A stretch of 64,000 nt of DNA from Todiramphus chloris collaris. Taxonomy: Eukaryota; Chordata; Aves; Coraciiformes; Alcedinidae. The notes below the pieces were generated by a model. It was not told where the DNA came from and made no database searches. It saw only the letters and a list, made by a program, of their open reading frames with translations. The translations under genes were made by a program, and so were the position numbers. The stretch covers positions 27,087,208-27,151,207 of the forward strand of contig JANVCC010000021.1 of assembly GCA_025345505.1 (NCBI GenBank), in the 5' to 3' direction. Of the stretch, positions 52,001 to 62,777 are shown one piece after another; position 1 is the stretch's first letter, and every line of letters begins with the position of its first letter.

Positions 52001-53351
52001 TTCTTTGACAGCGAAAATAGTGAAGGAGAAACATGAACTTTCAAAGAACTCATTATTAATTTGCAGTCTCCAAGCAGCTTAATAATTTTTTGCATCATTT
52101 ATTTAAAGTAAGAAACTTCTACTTCTTAAGATGACACATAAAAGTATGTCAAAATGCCCATATATTTTTGCTTCTGGAATGCCAAGAAACTACTTTGATG
52201 TGTTCACCCTAGTTAACAGTTAAGGCATAGATTATGTCTGTATTTCTACTGTCCAAAGACTCACAAAGTTTACATATAAGGAAGCATTTTTTACTTTTCA
52301 TAAATACAATTAAACTAGTGGCTAGTTTTTCCTCTGGACTTTTTTTTTCTAACTATTAAAAATGGTTCTGTGAATTAGAGAATGGGATAATCTAAAAGAA
52401 GAACTGTAATGTAAAAAAAACTGACTCTCTTTAGGTAGAAGTAGGGAGCAAAAGCAAAAGGCTAAGTTAGCTTTGTGAAACCAGAAACCTGGTCACTTCA
52501 ATCCATAATAAGCTTATTAATCTTAAAATTTTGGATGCCTCCTAAAATTCCTTAGTGTCTCAAAGTCTTGAAGTTTATCCTAATAAATTCCCTGTGAATT
52601 AAAATTTGCTGAAAAATCATACTCAACTTACAGGTTATTGCTAAGTGCACATATATATGTATGCATGCGTTTATGTGAAATAGATGATCACTTGTTCGCA
52701 ACATTTATGTGCTGCTACTGTTTAGAACATCATTCTTGAAGTTATCTATAGAATTTCAGTGTTAGGGGTGACAAATATTACAGAGCTCTTATTAGAACAG
52801 TATCCTGGCAGCTCCTCCCTTTCTGTATTCTGAAGGGCTGTTTACAGAGCACAAGATACTTGGCCTGAAACACACCAAAATGATGTGCTGTTCAAAAATG
52901 CAAGTTCAAGCTGTTCTTTATGGATCACTTCCCTTGCTGACTGAAATGCTTTGTTACACCCTGTTGAGACAATGCGTATCATCCATGAGCTCTACAGTAT
53001 TTTATTTAATGCCTGTTCTATAACTATAATAGAATATTGCTCTAATGTTTTTTTTGAGGAAGTATATAAGGCATGTATGGAAGCTTGCTCTAGATATTAC
53101 TTGTTCAGCTGATAGTGCACATGCCAGTTAATTAATCTGTATTTTTATATCCATCATTCTATATAAGGAATGCTACTTACTATTCTAGAAACTTTTCACA
53201 GCTTTGCAACAATACCTTTCCTGACATTCTCATAGTTACAAACTACTCACTGCCTTAGAAAAGCAGGGTCTGAGAAGTGTTGAAGACTTACTCCTTGTGA
53301 CGTGTGAAAGAATTTGGATTCACTTTGCTGAGGTTCTCAAGATCTTGGGTC
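40057..53351 (-). CDS. SCEL: SCEL (sciellin), 3' part of gene: eight coding exons, partial at 5' end
   Basis: Sciellin is a precursor of the cornified envelope in stratified epithelia, made of short tandem repeats followed by one C-terminal LIM domain. Reading the minus strand, eight exons join in one frame at 53351-53292, 51663-51607, 50257-50198, 48720-48631, 45212-45138, 43789-43681, 41172-41070 and 40073-40057. Each has AG/GT borders and the final one ends in TAA. The first five introns downstream of the visible repeats are all phase 2, the next is phase 0 and the last is phase 1. The peptide ends with TVYSTSDR, the LIM domain and EKWIY, which resembles what I recall of mammalian sciellin C-termini. 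The N-terminal region and most repeats are not confidently found in the window and probably lie beyond base 64000. SLAIN1 exon 1 follows about 12 kb downstream on the same strand, as in human. Confidence 0.9.
41070..41172 (-). CDS. SCEL: SCEL exon, second zinc finger of LIM domain (103 nt)
   Basis: The exon encodes CEVCKRPLEDLKAGDSIW, then IYRQTVHCEPCYTKVK. It completes the LIM domain: C-x2-C leads into an HCEPC pair. The GDSIWIYRQ..HCEPCY stretch is close to mammalian sciellin as I recall it. The acceptor is GTTGAAG and the donor is GTAAAG. Without splicing, the frame would end three codons later, so the donor assignment depends on the terminal exon at 40073. Confidence 0.93.
43449..43520 (+). 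repeat. Purine-rich tract (A/G) in SCEL intron
   Basis: About 70 bases are almost wholly A and G on the plus strand, including short GAGAGAGAG and GGAAG units. In SCEL orientation this is a pyrimidine tract within the intron just downstream of the first LIM exon. Confidence 0.85.
43681..43789 (-). CDS. SCEL: SCEL exon, first zinc finger of LIM domain (109 nt)
   Basis: The exon begins SIIGKDICTYCRKPLG and continues to ICCHSTCFK. It supplies the first LIM zinc module, C-x2-C-x19-H-x2-C. The acceptor is ACACAG and the donor is GTAAGA. One base completes an AGG arginine, and the exon ends in phase 0, which breaks the run of phase-2 introns at the domain border. LIM domains mediate protein contacts. 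Family knowledge places sciellin at the cell periphery in keratinising epithelium. Confidence 0.93.
44621..44647 (+). repeat. CA dinucleotide microsatellite with C7
   Basis: Ten CA units run directly into seven C, in the SCEL intron between the pre-LIM exon and the first LIM exon. Confidence 0.97.
45138..45212 (-). CDS. SCEL: SCEL exon, pre-LIM linker (75 nt)
   Basis: A 75-nt exon encodes KSSYGAYEENVTGNTI followed by KTVYSTSD and a split arginine. The TVYSTSDR string immediately before the LIM domain is characteristic of sciellin as I recall the family. The acceptor is TTTACAG and the donor is GTAAGT. Two octamer motifs lie 77-125 bases upstream of this exon in gene orientation. Confidence 0.88.
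45289..45337 (+). promoter_or_regulatory. Paired octamer motifs with a homeodomain site between them
   Basis: ATGCAAAT occurs at 45289-45296 and again at 45330-45337, with TAATTA at 45302-45307 between them. The octamer is the binding site of POU factors. The cluster is intronic in SCEL. Function is inferred from motifs only. Confidence 0.4.
48631..48720 (-). CDS. SCEL: SCEL exon, spacer between repeats and LIM domain (90 nt)
   Basis: A 90-nt exon encodes IMDQTYENPPRVLNN, then LPEANYSSDSERRT and a split serine. It occupies the position of the non-repeat linker that precedes the LIM domain in mammalian sciellin. Its acceptor is preceded by 26 consecutive T on the coding strand. The donor is GTACTG, a poor match to GTRAGT. 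The phase (one base in, two bases out) agrees with its neighbours. Sequence similarity to mammalian linkers is weak, so the assignment rests on the frame, the splice borders and the position. Confidence 0.75.
48723..48748 (+). repeat. SCEL: Poly-A (26) abutting a SCEL acceptor
   Basis: In gene orientation this is 26 T ending directly at the AG of the acceptor for the 48631-48720 exon, so it acts as that exon's polypyrimidine tract. Confidence 0.95.
50198..50257 (-). CDS. SCEL: SCEL exon, degenerate acidic sciellin repeat (60 nt)
   Basis: A 60-nt exon encodes DENLCEDTEVKSDDDQSKK plus a split arginine. It keeps the ENL core and the length and phase of a sciellin repeat, but is unusually acidic and serine-rich. 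The acceptor is TTTCACAG and the donor is GTGAGA. I place it as the last repeat before the spacer because the following exon no longer follows the repeat pattern. Confidence 0.78.
50549..50860 (-). mobile_element. Old CR1 LINE fragment in SCEL intron
   Basis: Diverged CR1 3' sequence is recognisable in order as AGTCCAACCTCTTGCTCAAA, a GTCTTGAAAACTTCCAAG block, CAATCTGTTCCACTGCTG and AATCTGAATCTCTC. The element runs antisense to the plus strand, as the others do. It sits about 290 bases upstream, in gene orientation, of the 50198-50257 SCEL exon. Confidence 0.8.
51239..51280. repeat. Perfect 12-bp inverted repeat (hairpin)
   Basis: AAAAGAGGATTA (51239-51250) pairs with TAATCCTCTTTT (51269-51280) across an 18-base A/T loop. 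It lies in a SCEL intron. Confidence 0.85.
51607..51663 (-). CDS. SCEL: SCEL exon, diverged sciellin repeat (57 nt)
   Basis: A 57-nt exon encodes GKYLEDFVEINTTGQKDK with a split arginine at its end. The hydrophobic spacing of the repeat (xYLEDFVEIN compared with DLENLIKVN) is retained, but the exon is one codon shorter than the usual 60 nt. The acceptor is TTTCAG and the donor is GTAAGG. It joins the upstream exon through a GA|G glutamate codon. An AT-rich microsatellite lies about 70 bases upstream of the acceptor. Confidence 0.8.
51732..51797 (+). repeat. AT-rich microsatellite
   Basis: AT and ATAC units alternate through about 65 bases, immediately upstream, in SCEL orientation, of the 57-nt repeat exon. 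Confidence 0.95.
53292..53351 (-). CDS. SCEL: SCEL exon, sciellin repeat (60 nt)
   Basis: A 60-nt exon encodes TQDLENLSKVNPNSFTRHK plus a split codon. It fits the sciellin repeat pattern (DLxNLIKVNP followed by a polar tail) and is the best-preserved repeat in the window. The acceptor is CTCTAAAG and the donor is GTAAGT. One base completes the codon from the upstream exon and two bases are left over, so both flanking introns are phase 2. The next exon upstream was not identified. Confidence 0.85.
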
Positions 53352-56300
53352 CTTTAGAGACAGAACAAAAACCATATCAAATCACTCTGAGTATAGCCAT
53401 CTGTCAATTAGCCAAATTAAATACTCACTTAAAAAGAAATTAAATGGACACAGTCTTTATGAAAGACATAATTAAACTGATTAAAATTTCAAAGCATACA
53501 TTATTTTAGTAATTCAAAGATATTTGTAGACACTGCCATATGACCCCATATGCACATAAGCACACACTCTTCCTGGAATAAGAGGATCAAATTATGTTTT
53601 TGAAACAACAAGTTATACCTAATACTTATATCAAAAAGACTAATTCCTGCTGAACATGCATCATGCACAACTTCAAAGAGTGCCTGGCCTCTGACATGCT
53701 ATTTGCCAGATAATACAATCATCCAAATATTCCTGATATATGCATGAACAATTTCTTACTTAAAAAGTAATTATGGAGTAAGTCTTTCTGGCCTAATCAT
53801 CCTAATTACTCTATTTGGTAGGCTATCTGGACAATCTCCTTCCCCATTAACTCTCCCTTCTCACAAGAAATTTCATGATAAACTGAGGGCTGCTGAGAAA
53901 TAGTTACACCCACTGATTCTTGAACTTCCCTAAAAGAGATAGGATGTGATTTACTATTATTATATATGTAAGGAAAAAAAGAAATCTTCCTTGAATTAGA
54001 TCTTGTTGGTTAGTTGATTTTCTTTTTCTTTCAATATACTAACATTAAACATATATATATATAAATGTAATGTAACTTTTAAAAATAGAAATGTAAATCA
54101 ATGTATTTTATACTCTTTGAGTGCAACAGTTAGTAGTACCAAGTCAAAACATGGATTGTTGCTGTGACTGTCTTTATTTCCCTTCAAAGGATTGCACCTG
54201 TGTTAACATTTCTATAAAACATTTCCAGGAAAATGAATTTTCCAACTGCAAACTTCTTTACTGAAAAGCTTTCAGTGACCTTGCCTCAAAAAGTACCATC
54301 TAGTAACCTTAACACACTACACAAAAATTGAAAAACTGGCTCCACAAAAGAAAGCAGTGGGAAGAGTGATGCGTGTGATGTTACAACAGTGCCCCCACTG
54401 TAGGGCCTATTCTGTAACCTGTAGTCAGCAATGCTTCATACGTCTCATTACTGACACTACATTCTGAATAATTCTGTCATGAAACAACAGCCCAGTGAAA
54501 GATAAAGACAGCCTTTTCAGATTTCTTCTTGGTCACGTTTGTCAGCTTTGGGGCTCCCTTTGATGAGATTATCAAGTTCTGTCTTTGGTTAGGAATGAAA
54601 TAAAACCAGTGGAATGCAAAAGCCTACTGCCATTTAGCTGGAATTCCATGCCAGTCATTAATGAATCTATCTATGACATGTTTTTGCAAATTCTCTTTAT
54701 ATCATCACAGATTTCACACTTTTTAGGGTTTTCTTCCTGAAGATGGAGTCTTGTTGTTATAAAAAAAAAAATCTTTTCCTTTATGAACTGGATGGCAAAT
54801 GCTTCCTCTGTTCTTGGAGGTAGCAACACTAAAAGAGTAACAAGTCTAATAAGACCTCAGGTAGTTACTTTTCTAAGTTGCATTTTTTGCAACTGTTATT
54901 AACCAGAAGCCTCCATCTGTGCATGTGTCTGGCTTGAGTAAATTACACATTATTATTATTGTCTTCTGAACCCTCCATTTCTTTACGTACCTAGAGCTAT
55001 TTAAACTATGCATCTCAAGTCTTCTATAAAGCCTACTGAAGCTTTTCAATGGCAGCTACCTCGATTATGATCTTTATGTACCATGTAACCCTCACATGTA
55101 TATCAGCCTCAGTGTTGCCTATTCACCCAAAACGTAGAAAGCAGGAGATCCTGTTCATTCTGGCTGCAATCATGGGATTACATGCCGTTTACTCAGCAGG
55201 GGTACGAGTAGCCTTTCTGCATACTTCTGCCGACAGACAGTGTGGAGCAACAGAAAGGCTGTGACAGTAGCAAAGCTGTGCCCTGCAGGCCAGTACACTC
55301 CTATCTCTGACTGTCAAAAGAGCATAAGCATTTGCAGAAACAGATTCCAATGCACTTCTTATGAGACTTAGCTCAGGAAAACAGATAGATTTGAAATTTG
55401 TACTCATGGTATAGATATAAAATATTGTATTCACTTTTTTACAGTTTTCAATTTAATATTTTTTAATAATTCCTGGGGGGAGGGGGTCTTCTTTCAGAAT
55501 CAGGTAATTTAATCGAAGGCAACTTCCTGTACAAATAATCAAATACTATGCAGATAAAATAAGCTCCCACCACAAAGCCCAAATACTTGAAGTTTTTGGA
55601 TTAATCTTTGTAAGAATTGTTAAAATATTGAATGTCTTAGTGTCTTTATATCAAATGGTACATGCTGTAGGAATTGATTGTAGAAGACTGGGAAGTTATA
55701 TCACTTATATACTTGTCATAGATAACACTTTTCTGTCAACAGGGTAGAGAAAAACTACCTCAAGATCAGCAGGAAAGAGTCTGGCTTTAAAACATGATCT
55801 TTTTAAGTTTTCACACGTATTTTAGCACTCTTCCCAGGAAACTTCAGATTTGCTTTACCTTAAATTGCTCTGTTCAGTTTGCATAGAGATTTAAAAAAAT
55901 AAAGAAAAAAAAGAAAAAAAGAAAAAGGAACAGGGTTATCTAAAATAGTTCAAGTTTGACCTACTGCCTATTTGGAAATCATGAAATAAAATACAAATAT
56001 TTACAAACTTCCAGTGATTTAAGAATCATTCCTTCAGAGAAGTGTTTACGGGTCCATAGTAATCCTTGGTGCAACTCAAGGAATAGATGAGTTAGTTCCT
56101 TTCTGCAGACTTTAAATCCTCATGACTTTGCAGACAACAGCTTTCTTTTACTTCTTCATACATAATTTTCAGTGCTTTGAGTATCCCAGTGCACTGACTG
56201 GCTTGTGAGGAAGATTTTACCTGCTGTCCAGAGAGACAGTAACAAAGTACTAAGAGTCTAGACTGTGTGCACACTCCTTCTCAACTAGCAGCCTGATTTA

Positions 56301-59300
56301 TAGGATGCCAACACTGAAGAGTCCCAGTAAGTGAACAGAAACAGTTGTAGGTGCAGTTTACAGCAGAAAAATACATGCTGACTGATCTGTTCAGATATGC
56401 TTTATAGTTCCTATGGAACAAAACTTCTGTAAAACATAACCCTTAGAAAAAACTAATTTAATGCACTAATAACACTGTAACTTTCACTCTCATGAAACAT
56501 CTACCTGACATGACTGCAGGTAGACAACCAGGGATGGCATCTTGCAAGTTCTTGGCCTTGAGGTGGCTGGATGGTGCAAAGGAGAGGTTATGGGATATGC
56601 AACTTCAAGCCTACTGGTTCAAGCATAGTTCAGGTTATTAGCAACTAAAGTTAAATTTTGAGAGCTGGTATTTATAAAAGGATAAAATGTAAGGTAGGGC
56701 AAGCTACAGGACAGTGGATACATCAGAATTCATCTGATTAAGTTCAGGGCATACTTTTGCTAATTTTTTTAATGCTGTCACACATATAGCAGACCTATAT
56801 GTACTTCAGCAATAGCACCCAGTAGGCACCAGCGTTTATATTACCACATAGCTCAGTCTCACATTAAAAATTGGAGTGGATGTGCAATACAGAGCCTAAA
56901 CAGATTTCAGTTTAGGTTTCGTTTGAGAGTTATTAGCAGGCTAAAAATCAGCAAGACAATTTATACCTTTTCTAATACTTCCAAAAGAGATGTCAGGTAC
57001 TAAAATGGGGAAGAGACTAACCTATATATTCATATATTAAAGAAGCTCCATGAGTATCAGAATATCAGATGCAGTGAAAGGCTGCTGTGGAGAAGCCTTT
57101 CCAGTTGCAGGTGTAACTGTCTTTTGAAAAAAAGAAACTATTTCAGTGTTCAAGGCTGGCTGAATTCACTTTATTCTTCCTGAATTTGTCAACAATTAAA
57201 AAAACCTAGATGATGATGGAAAACAGCAGCATAAAACTTCTACACCAAGCGGTTTAGACAAACTTGGGGAAATATCTTTCAAACATGATTGGTCGCATGT
57301 AATAGATGCTGACATTTTTCGTAGGTCATTCCAAAGGATGCCATCTTGAAACATAGTATTTTCAGAGACAGCTCATTCGTCACAGTTCATCGCTGTGAAC
57401 ATTCTGCCTAGGGTATTTTTTGAAATGGATGAAAATGAGGTAGGTCAGGCAGCGTGATAGGAGGAGAATATACAGTTTGCTCATAAACTCAAGAGTATGA
57501 AGTATTTTAATACAGCCATAGGACATGACTGGAAGTTTTTGGGAGCACCTAACTCAGGATCACAAATATGTATTTTTGCATTCTGTTTAAAAATACTTGG
57601 AACAGTAGTACAGATAATTTGTATCACATTTTGTACAAAAGGATCAAGTATTGAAAAAAAAAACATTTGTTATAAAAAAAACCCATCAAGACTTAGATTA
57701 AGACCTCAGTGTTCTTGTTAACATCACTGAAGTACGGAAGGCAATTCTATTGATTCATTTACTTTTCACTTTGTAAGTGACCATCTCCAAAAAAACAGTC
57801 TATTCTGACTTTAATATCCCTTTGCAGAAAAAGGCTTAAAATAGCACTATGAATCTACAAGGAAGCAGAAAAAATCCTATGTGCAACTGAGACAGTGTGG
57901 ACCTCATGCTATAAACTTGTTAACCATGAATTTTGCTGCTGCCATCTGCTATTTTGCCCCTAGCTGCTTGTGTAAAATACGATTAGAAACTTGACAACTA
58001 ATGAAGAGAGTCCAGCAGAATAAATGCTAACAAAGAAGATAAGTAAAGTAGGTTTTGAAAAAACTGTCAAGGCAAGCTGCATGCAGAATGTATGGTTTAG
58101 TCTAACTAGACACTCCTTCTCTGGCATGCCTTGGACCCCTATGCCTCTCAGGCACAAACAGAAAGGAAAGTTATTTAGGATTTGTGTGACAAGCTCTCCA
58201 GAAGTTAACTAGATTTCAAAAGCTTACTATCTCTGATCCTGAATCAATATCAGTAAATGTTCCTTCATTTACAGAACAATTCTCTTTTTCATTATCTCTT
58301 TTTATTAATGTTAGGTATCTAATGTCTTCCTTGATTTAATGTACAAAAGAACTATGGACATATTCAGGAAGCAATCTTTAAAGGTATAAAAATGAATGTA
58401 TGATATAATCACAAAGTATATTTTTTTCCTTTTATGCTCTGTATTAAACATTTAGAGAAATTGAGTTGTCTACATTTTGCTTTGACTTCCAGTCCACATT
58501 TGATTTCAAACTCAGTTCACTTGAGATAAGGATCTAATACTTTTCAGTCCTTCTGTTCCGTGAGATATTTGATTGATAATAGTTCTGTAATTCTGGTTTA
58601 ACTGGTGACAACTCAGATCACCATCAAAAAGGAAAACACAAATGAATCACATGCAGACATTCAAGCATGTGGTGGTTTTTTTCCTTTTTTTTTTTTTCTT
58701 TTAATCTTGAAAACATTCAGATGGCACAGAAGCAAGAAATATGTGAACCGTGCCTATAAAAGAGCTTCAGTGATGTCATTAGCTGTTTCATGTAAGCAAT
58801 GAAAAACTTTCTAATGTTTGAATTAGCAAATTCTGAAGGAAATGAAGAAAACAATTAACAAAATTTTTAAAGTTTTGATCATATTTTTCTCACTGTCCTT
58901 ATTGTGAGGCCAAATTGAAGGTGATTCTAGACATATGTAGGAAAGAGTGAGAAATACTCAGCCATACTCTTGTACCTCAAGTATCAGGCAGGAGACTATG
59001 TGAGACCACAACTCCCTAGTCATTCAGTGAATACTTACTTAACCAATGAAAGTCTTGCTGAGCCCATTTCTAGTTCCAGATATTCTCCAATTCCTGATGG
59101 CATTCTTGCCTTGTTACCTAGAATTTCATCATCCCTCTTTGTTGATGCACAAAGAGTTCACATAATATCCAAGCACCAATATTGTAGGTGTTGTTTTATG
59201 GACCAGAAAACTGAAGGACCACACAAATTTCAGAAGACTTGCTGTAATCTCTTTAATCAGTGGAGTAGTTCATGACAAATCCCAGGATACTCAGCAGCAG

Positions 59301-59472
59301 TAATACAGAGGCAGATCTATTAAATGAGTCATACATAGTATTTTTAATAGATCTCCATCTGTTTTCTGATTAAAAGCTCTGAGAAGGATTATAAAAACCA
59401 CTGACATGAGGCCCTATTTCTAACAGTGATATTATTAAGATATATATAGAAATTTCTAAACGTGGTACCAAA

Positions 59473-59556
59473 CAAGTTGTATCTCTTGTCCTTTCATCAG
59501 TGGTCTCTCCCAGTTGGCCTCCTACAAAGCATTCTGATCAACAGCTGCTTCTTCTG
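59473..59556 (-). repeat. Inverted-repeat arm 1 (unclassified interspersed repeat)
   Basis: The reverse complement of this segment closely resembles 60048-60127: both share CTGTTGATCAGAATG, then AGGAGG, then ACTGGGA-AGA-CACTGA, then AAAGGACAA and ACAACTT, with small gaps. I do not recognise the family. Confidence 0.7.
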
Positions 59557-60047
59557 ACATGATGGAATATGCAAAGATCACACTAACCAAGTCTGGCTAA
59601 AACCTTAAGGTCATTTCTAACCTAGTCATGTCAGCACAGAGGAAGACAAAACCAACCAATTACCAACCAGACCTTCCAAATCTGAACTAAAAGAGCTGGT
59701 CTAGAGTATATAAAGTATGTCAAGCATCTCACATGATAGGCCTGGCTGAATTTTTAGCTGCCATCCATGGCTGCTTTATTGTCCCAGTATCAGACTTTGT
59801 CATATATAACTGAGGAAGAATTAAAAAGTTCCTTGAGAATAGAGTGGCATTTATTCTGAAGCACGATGCATTTCTTTCCATGCTGCTATGCTCACTGATC
59901 ACTGCCAGGAGCCCTCATTCAGATCTTTCATCAATAACAGCCAAGAATAAGGGAACAGAAGAGATCTGCAGTCAACTGTGAAAGCCACTTTATACTGTGC
60001 CAGAACCAGTGTAATGCTTAGTCCAGAGGATTTTGGAGTTAAATACA

Positions 60048-60127
60048 GAGGAAGAAGCTGTTGATCAGAATGTTTTACAGGAGGTAGACTGGGAAAGATC
60101 ACTGAAAAAAGGACAACTTAACAACTT
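60048..60127 (+). repeat. Inverted-repeat arm 2 (unclassified interspersed repeat)
   Basis: Partner of the 59473-59556 arm, in the opposite orientation, with about 490 bases between them. Similarity fades on both sides of the core, which suggests either two old copies of one short element or the terminal inverted repeats of a decayed DNA transposon. Confidence 0.7.
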
Positions 60128-60786
60128 TTGCTTGAAGGATATGTATGAACCTGTAAACACTGTATTAACTTTTCCATTAGGAATAATGGGTTTGGATCTC
60201 TTCACATAAGCTCTGCAAGAGCAAATTGTTTATATCAACATGAAGAAATGCTGTAAACCAGCATTCTACTGAATGCCAAACTTGTCAGAATTGGGATGCA
60301 AGGTCCCTGTCCCTAGAAAATGCCTTCTGCTGAAAAGCAAACATGTATCATCAAAAATTACTCTATTCATTTGTAATATCAAAACCAACTTAGAAAGCGT
60401 AAAGCTTCTTCACTTAAAGAAAAAGTAGTCATTGTAGTCAAAGCAAGAACTGGCTGTAGTTACAACCATGGACTTATGGGTATGCTTATGTGAGATATCT
60501 CCCTAAGTTCTTATATAGCTTCTTTTACTATAACCTTAAAAGCTTCTCCTCAAGTATGTCAAACACAAATTCTGATCTATCAAAATAAGACAGAGATTCA
60601 TTACTTCTACAGTTTCTGAACTCTTGGAAAGATGACTTTTTGATTATTCTGTATCATCTGGTGGTAATACCTTTGTTACTGTGCTAGTAAATGTGTCCCA
60701 GTGTGCCAAATACTATTACTTTCTGCAAAGAAGCAGCAAATACAAGTGAACCCCAAACAAAAGCTTTTTATAGAAACACGTATTTA

Positions 60787-61496
60787 TAGAATCATAGTAT
60801 CATAGAATAGTTTCAGCTGGAAGAGACCTTCAGGATCATCAAGTCCAACTTTATTCCTAGCCCTATCAAAAACCTCTAAACCATGTCCCTAAGTACAACA
60901 TCTAAGCGCCATTTGAACACCTCCAGGGATGGTGACTCCACCACCTCCCTGGGCAGGCCATTCCAATGCTTGACAACCCTTTCGGGAAAGAAATGCTTCC
61001 TAATATCCAGCCTGAACCTCCCCTGGTTCAACTTCAAGCCATTTCCTCTTGTTCTGACACTTGTCACCATGGAGAACAGACCAACTGCCACCTCTCTACA
61101 CCTTCACTTCAGGTAGTTGTAGAGGGCAATAAGGTGTCCCCTCAGCCATCTTTTCTCAAGGCTAAACAGCCCCTGATCCCTCAGCCTTTCCTCATAAGAC
61201 ACATGCTCCAAACCCTTTACTAGCTTTGTATCCCCCCTCTGTACCCTCTCCAGCACCTCAACGTCCTTCTTGTAGAGAGAGGCCCAAAACTGGACACAGT
61301 ATTCAAGGTGTGGCCTCACCAAAGCCGAGTACAGAGGAACGATCACCTCCCTGCTCCTGCTGGCCACACTGTTCCTGATCCAGGTCAGGATGCCATTGGC
61401 CTTCTTGGCCACCTGGGCACACTGCTGGCTCATGTCCAGCTGGCTGTAAGTCAACACCCCTAGGTCCATCTCTGCCTGGCAGCTCTCCAACCACTA
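60787..61496 (-). mobile_element. CR1 LINE, 5'-truncated
   Basis: The 3' end shows AGAATCATAGTATCATAGAA. Minus frames carry [33 protein letters not shown] and [19 protein letters not shown], in two frames interrupted near 61100. It is similar in age and type to the copy at 34601. Confidence 0.95.
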
Positions 61497-62777
61497 TTTT
61501 TACATCCTAATTATAATCGTTAATGAGAGATTGAGTAAAGCTGCGTTAAACACCCTCAATATGTTTGAAGTGGTGTAACAAGATTGTCTACAGAAGACGG
61601 TTCTTTAAAAACCCACAGTTTCTAAGCACCTTCATAAAATGGCTGCTACAATTCCATAATGGAAAATGCAGAATGAGAATCTTGGCTCTCTAGTGAAATG
61701 GAAACAAATCCCAAAGACAACTTGATAAGCAATGAATAAAAGATGCACTGAGTAAAGCAGAAAAATGTCTCTGCATGTAGCCAGCGCAGTACACCTATGC
61801 TGTTGCATTTGTAAGATACCAAGTGACCTGATTTGAGGATGACCTATCATGCTCTAAAAAAGACACAATTATCAGACAGTGGTTATTTGTACTTTTTCTG
61901 TATCCTAGACTAATTATGTTGTCTAGGGTACCTATATGTGCCCTACCTAATTATGAGATGCCTATCCCATTCTACTAATTGTATCCAAAAGGTGGAGGTC
62001 CATGTGTCCATGCCTTTTGATACCCTATAAATGTTATTGTATATGTTATGTTTTAAGATGAATGCCATGTCTAACTGTTGTACTTCAAAACAATGCAAAA
62101 ATTGCTTTTTATATTAACAGAATCAGTTTTAGGCCTTGTATGGAACAGTAGACAATGAACCTTACAATTTTATCCAAAAGACATAGCTTCTGACATCCTT
62201 TTTGGGTAAAATACCCGCAAAGCATTTCCCTTATGTCGCTGAACAGTTTGATAGAAAACCAATACCATTTTCCACTTATTTTATACTGAATTTAATTCAT
62301 TATTCCTTTAACATCCTTACCAGAATACCGGGTGAAAGACAGATAATTAATTATGACTTTAAAAAGCATGACCTGAAAATCTTTCCATTCTAAGTAAACA
62401 TATAGGAAGTTAAAGGATGTAAGATAAAATATGATTCTAATCAATGTCGGTGCTACTAGAAATACTTCGCGATGTAACTGTTTACTTCGCCTGTGTGGCG
62501 CAATCGTTTTTGCCAAAAGAGTAGTATTTATATGACATCTTTAATAGAAAAAAGGCTCTTCTGCCGACAGCTGCTTAATACATTTTTAGTTAGCGTAAAT
62601 TTAACAAAAATCTGTCGTTTTGTGAAGCTAAAGCATCGGCAGCAGATGGATGACATCTGAAGCACCAGCCAAATGTAAAGGAATTATAGCAAAAGTAGAG
62701 AGGGCTGAATTTTGCCCATCAAGATTACAGGCTACTTATAGTTTATATACTGACACAAATAGCTGTAGAAATGCGAT

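Noticed and set aside
53157..53220. Possible 40-nt exon between acceptor and GTAAGT at 53.2 kb
   Set aside because: The frame compatible with the neighbouring SCEL exons contains a stop codon.
58228..58330. Possible SCEL exon with NEKENCSVNEGTFTDID
   Set aside because: A GTAAGC donor follows, but the exit phase is 0, no convincing acceptor is seen and there is no similarity to sciellin.
59190..59270. L2/MIR-like relic
   Set aside because: A CAGAAAACTGAAGGACCACA stretch recalls the L2/MIR 3' region, but the match is too short and diverged to support.
62490..62570. tRNA-Ile gene
   Set aside because: Only a box A-like core is present. No acceptor stem, anticodon arm or box B (GGTTCRANNCC) could be paired.
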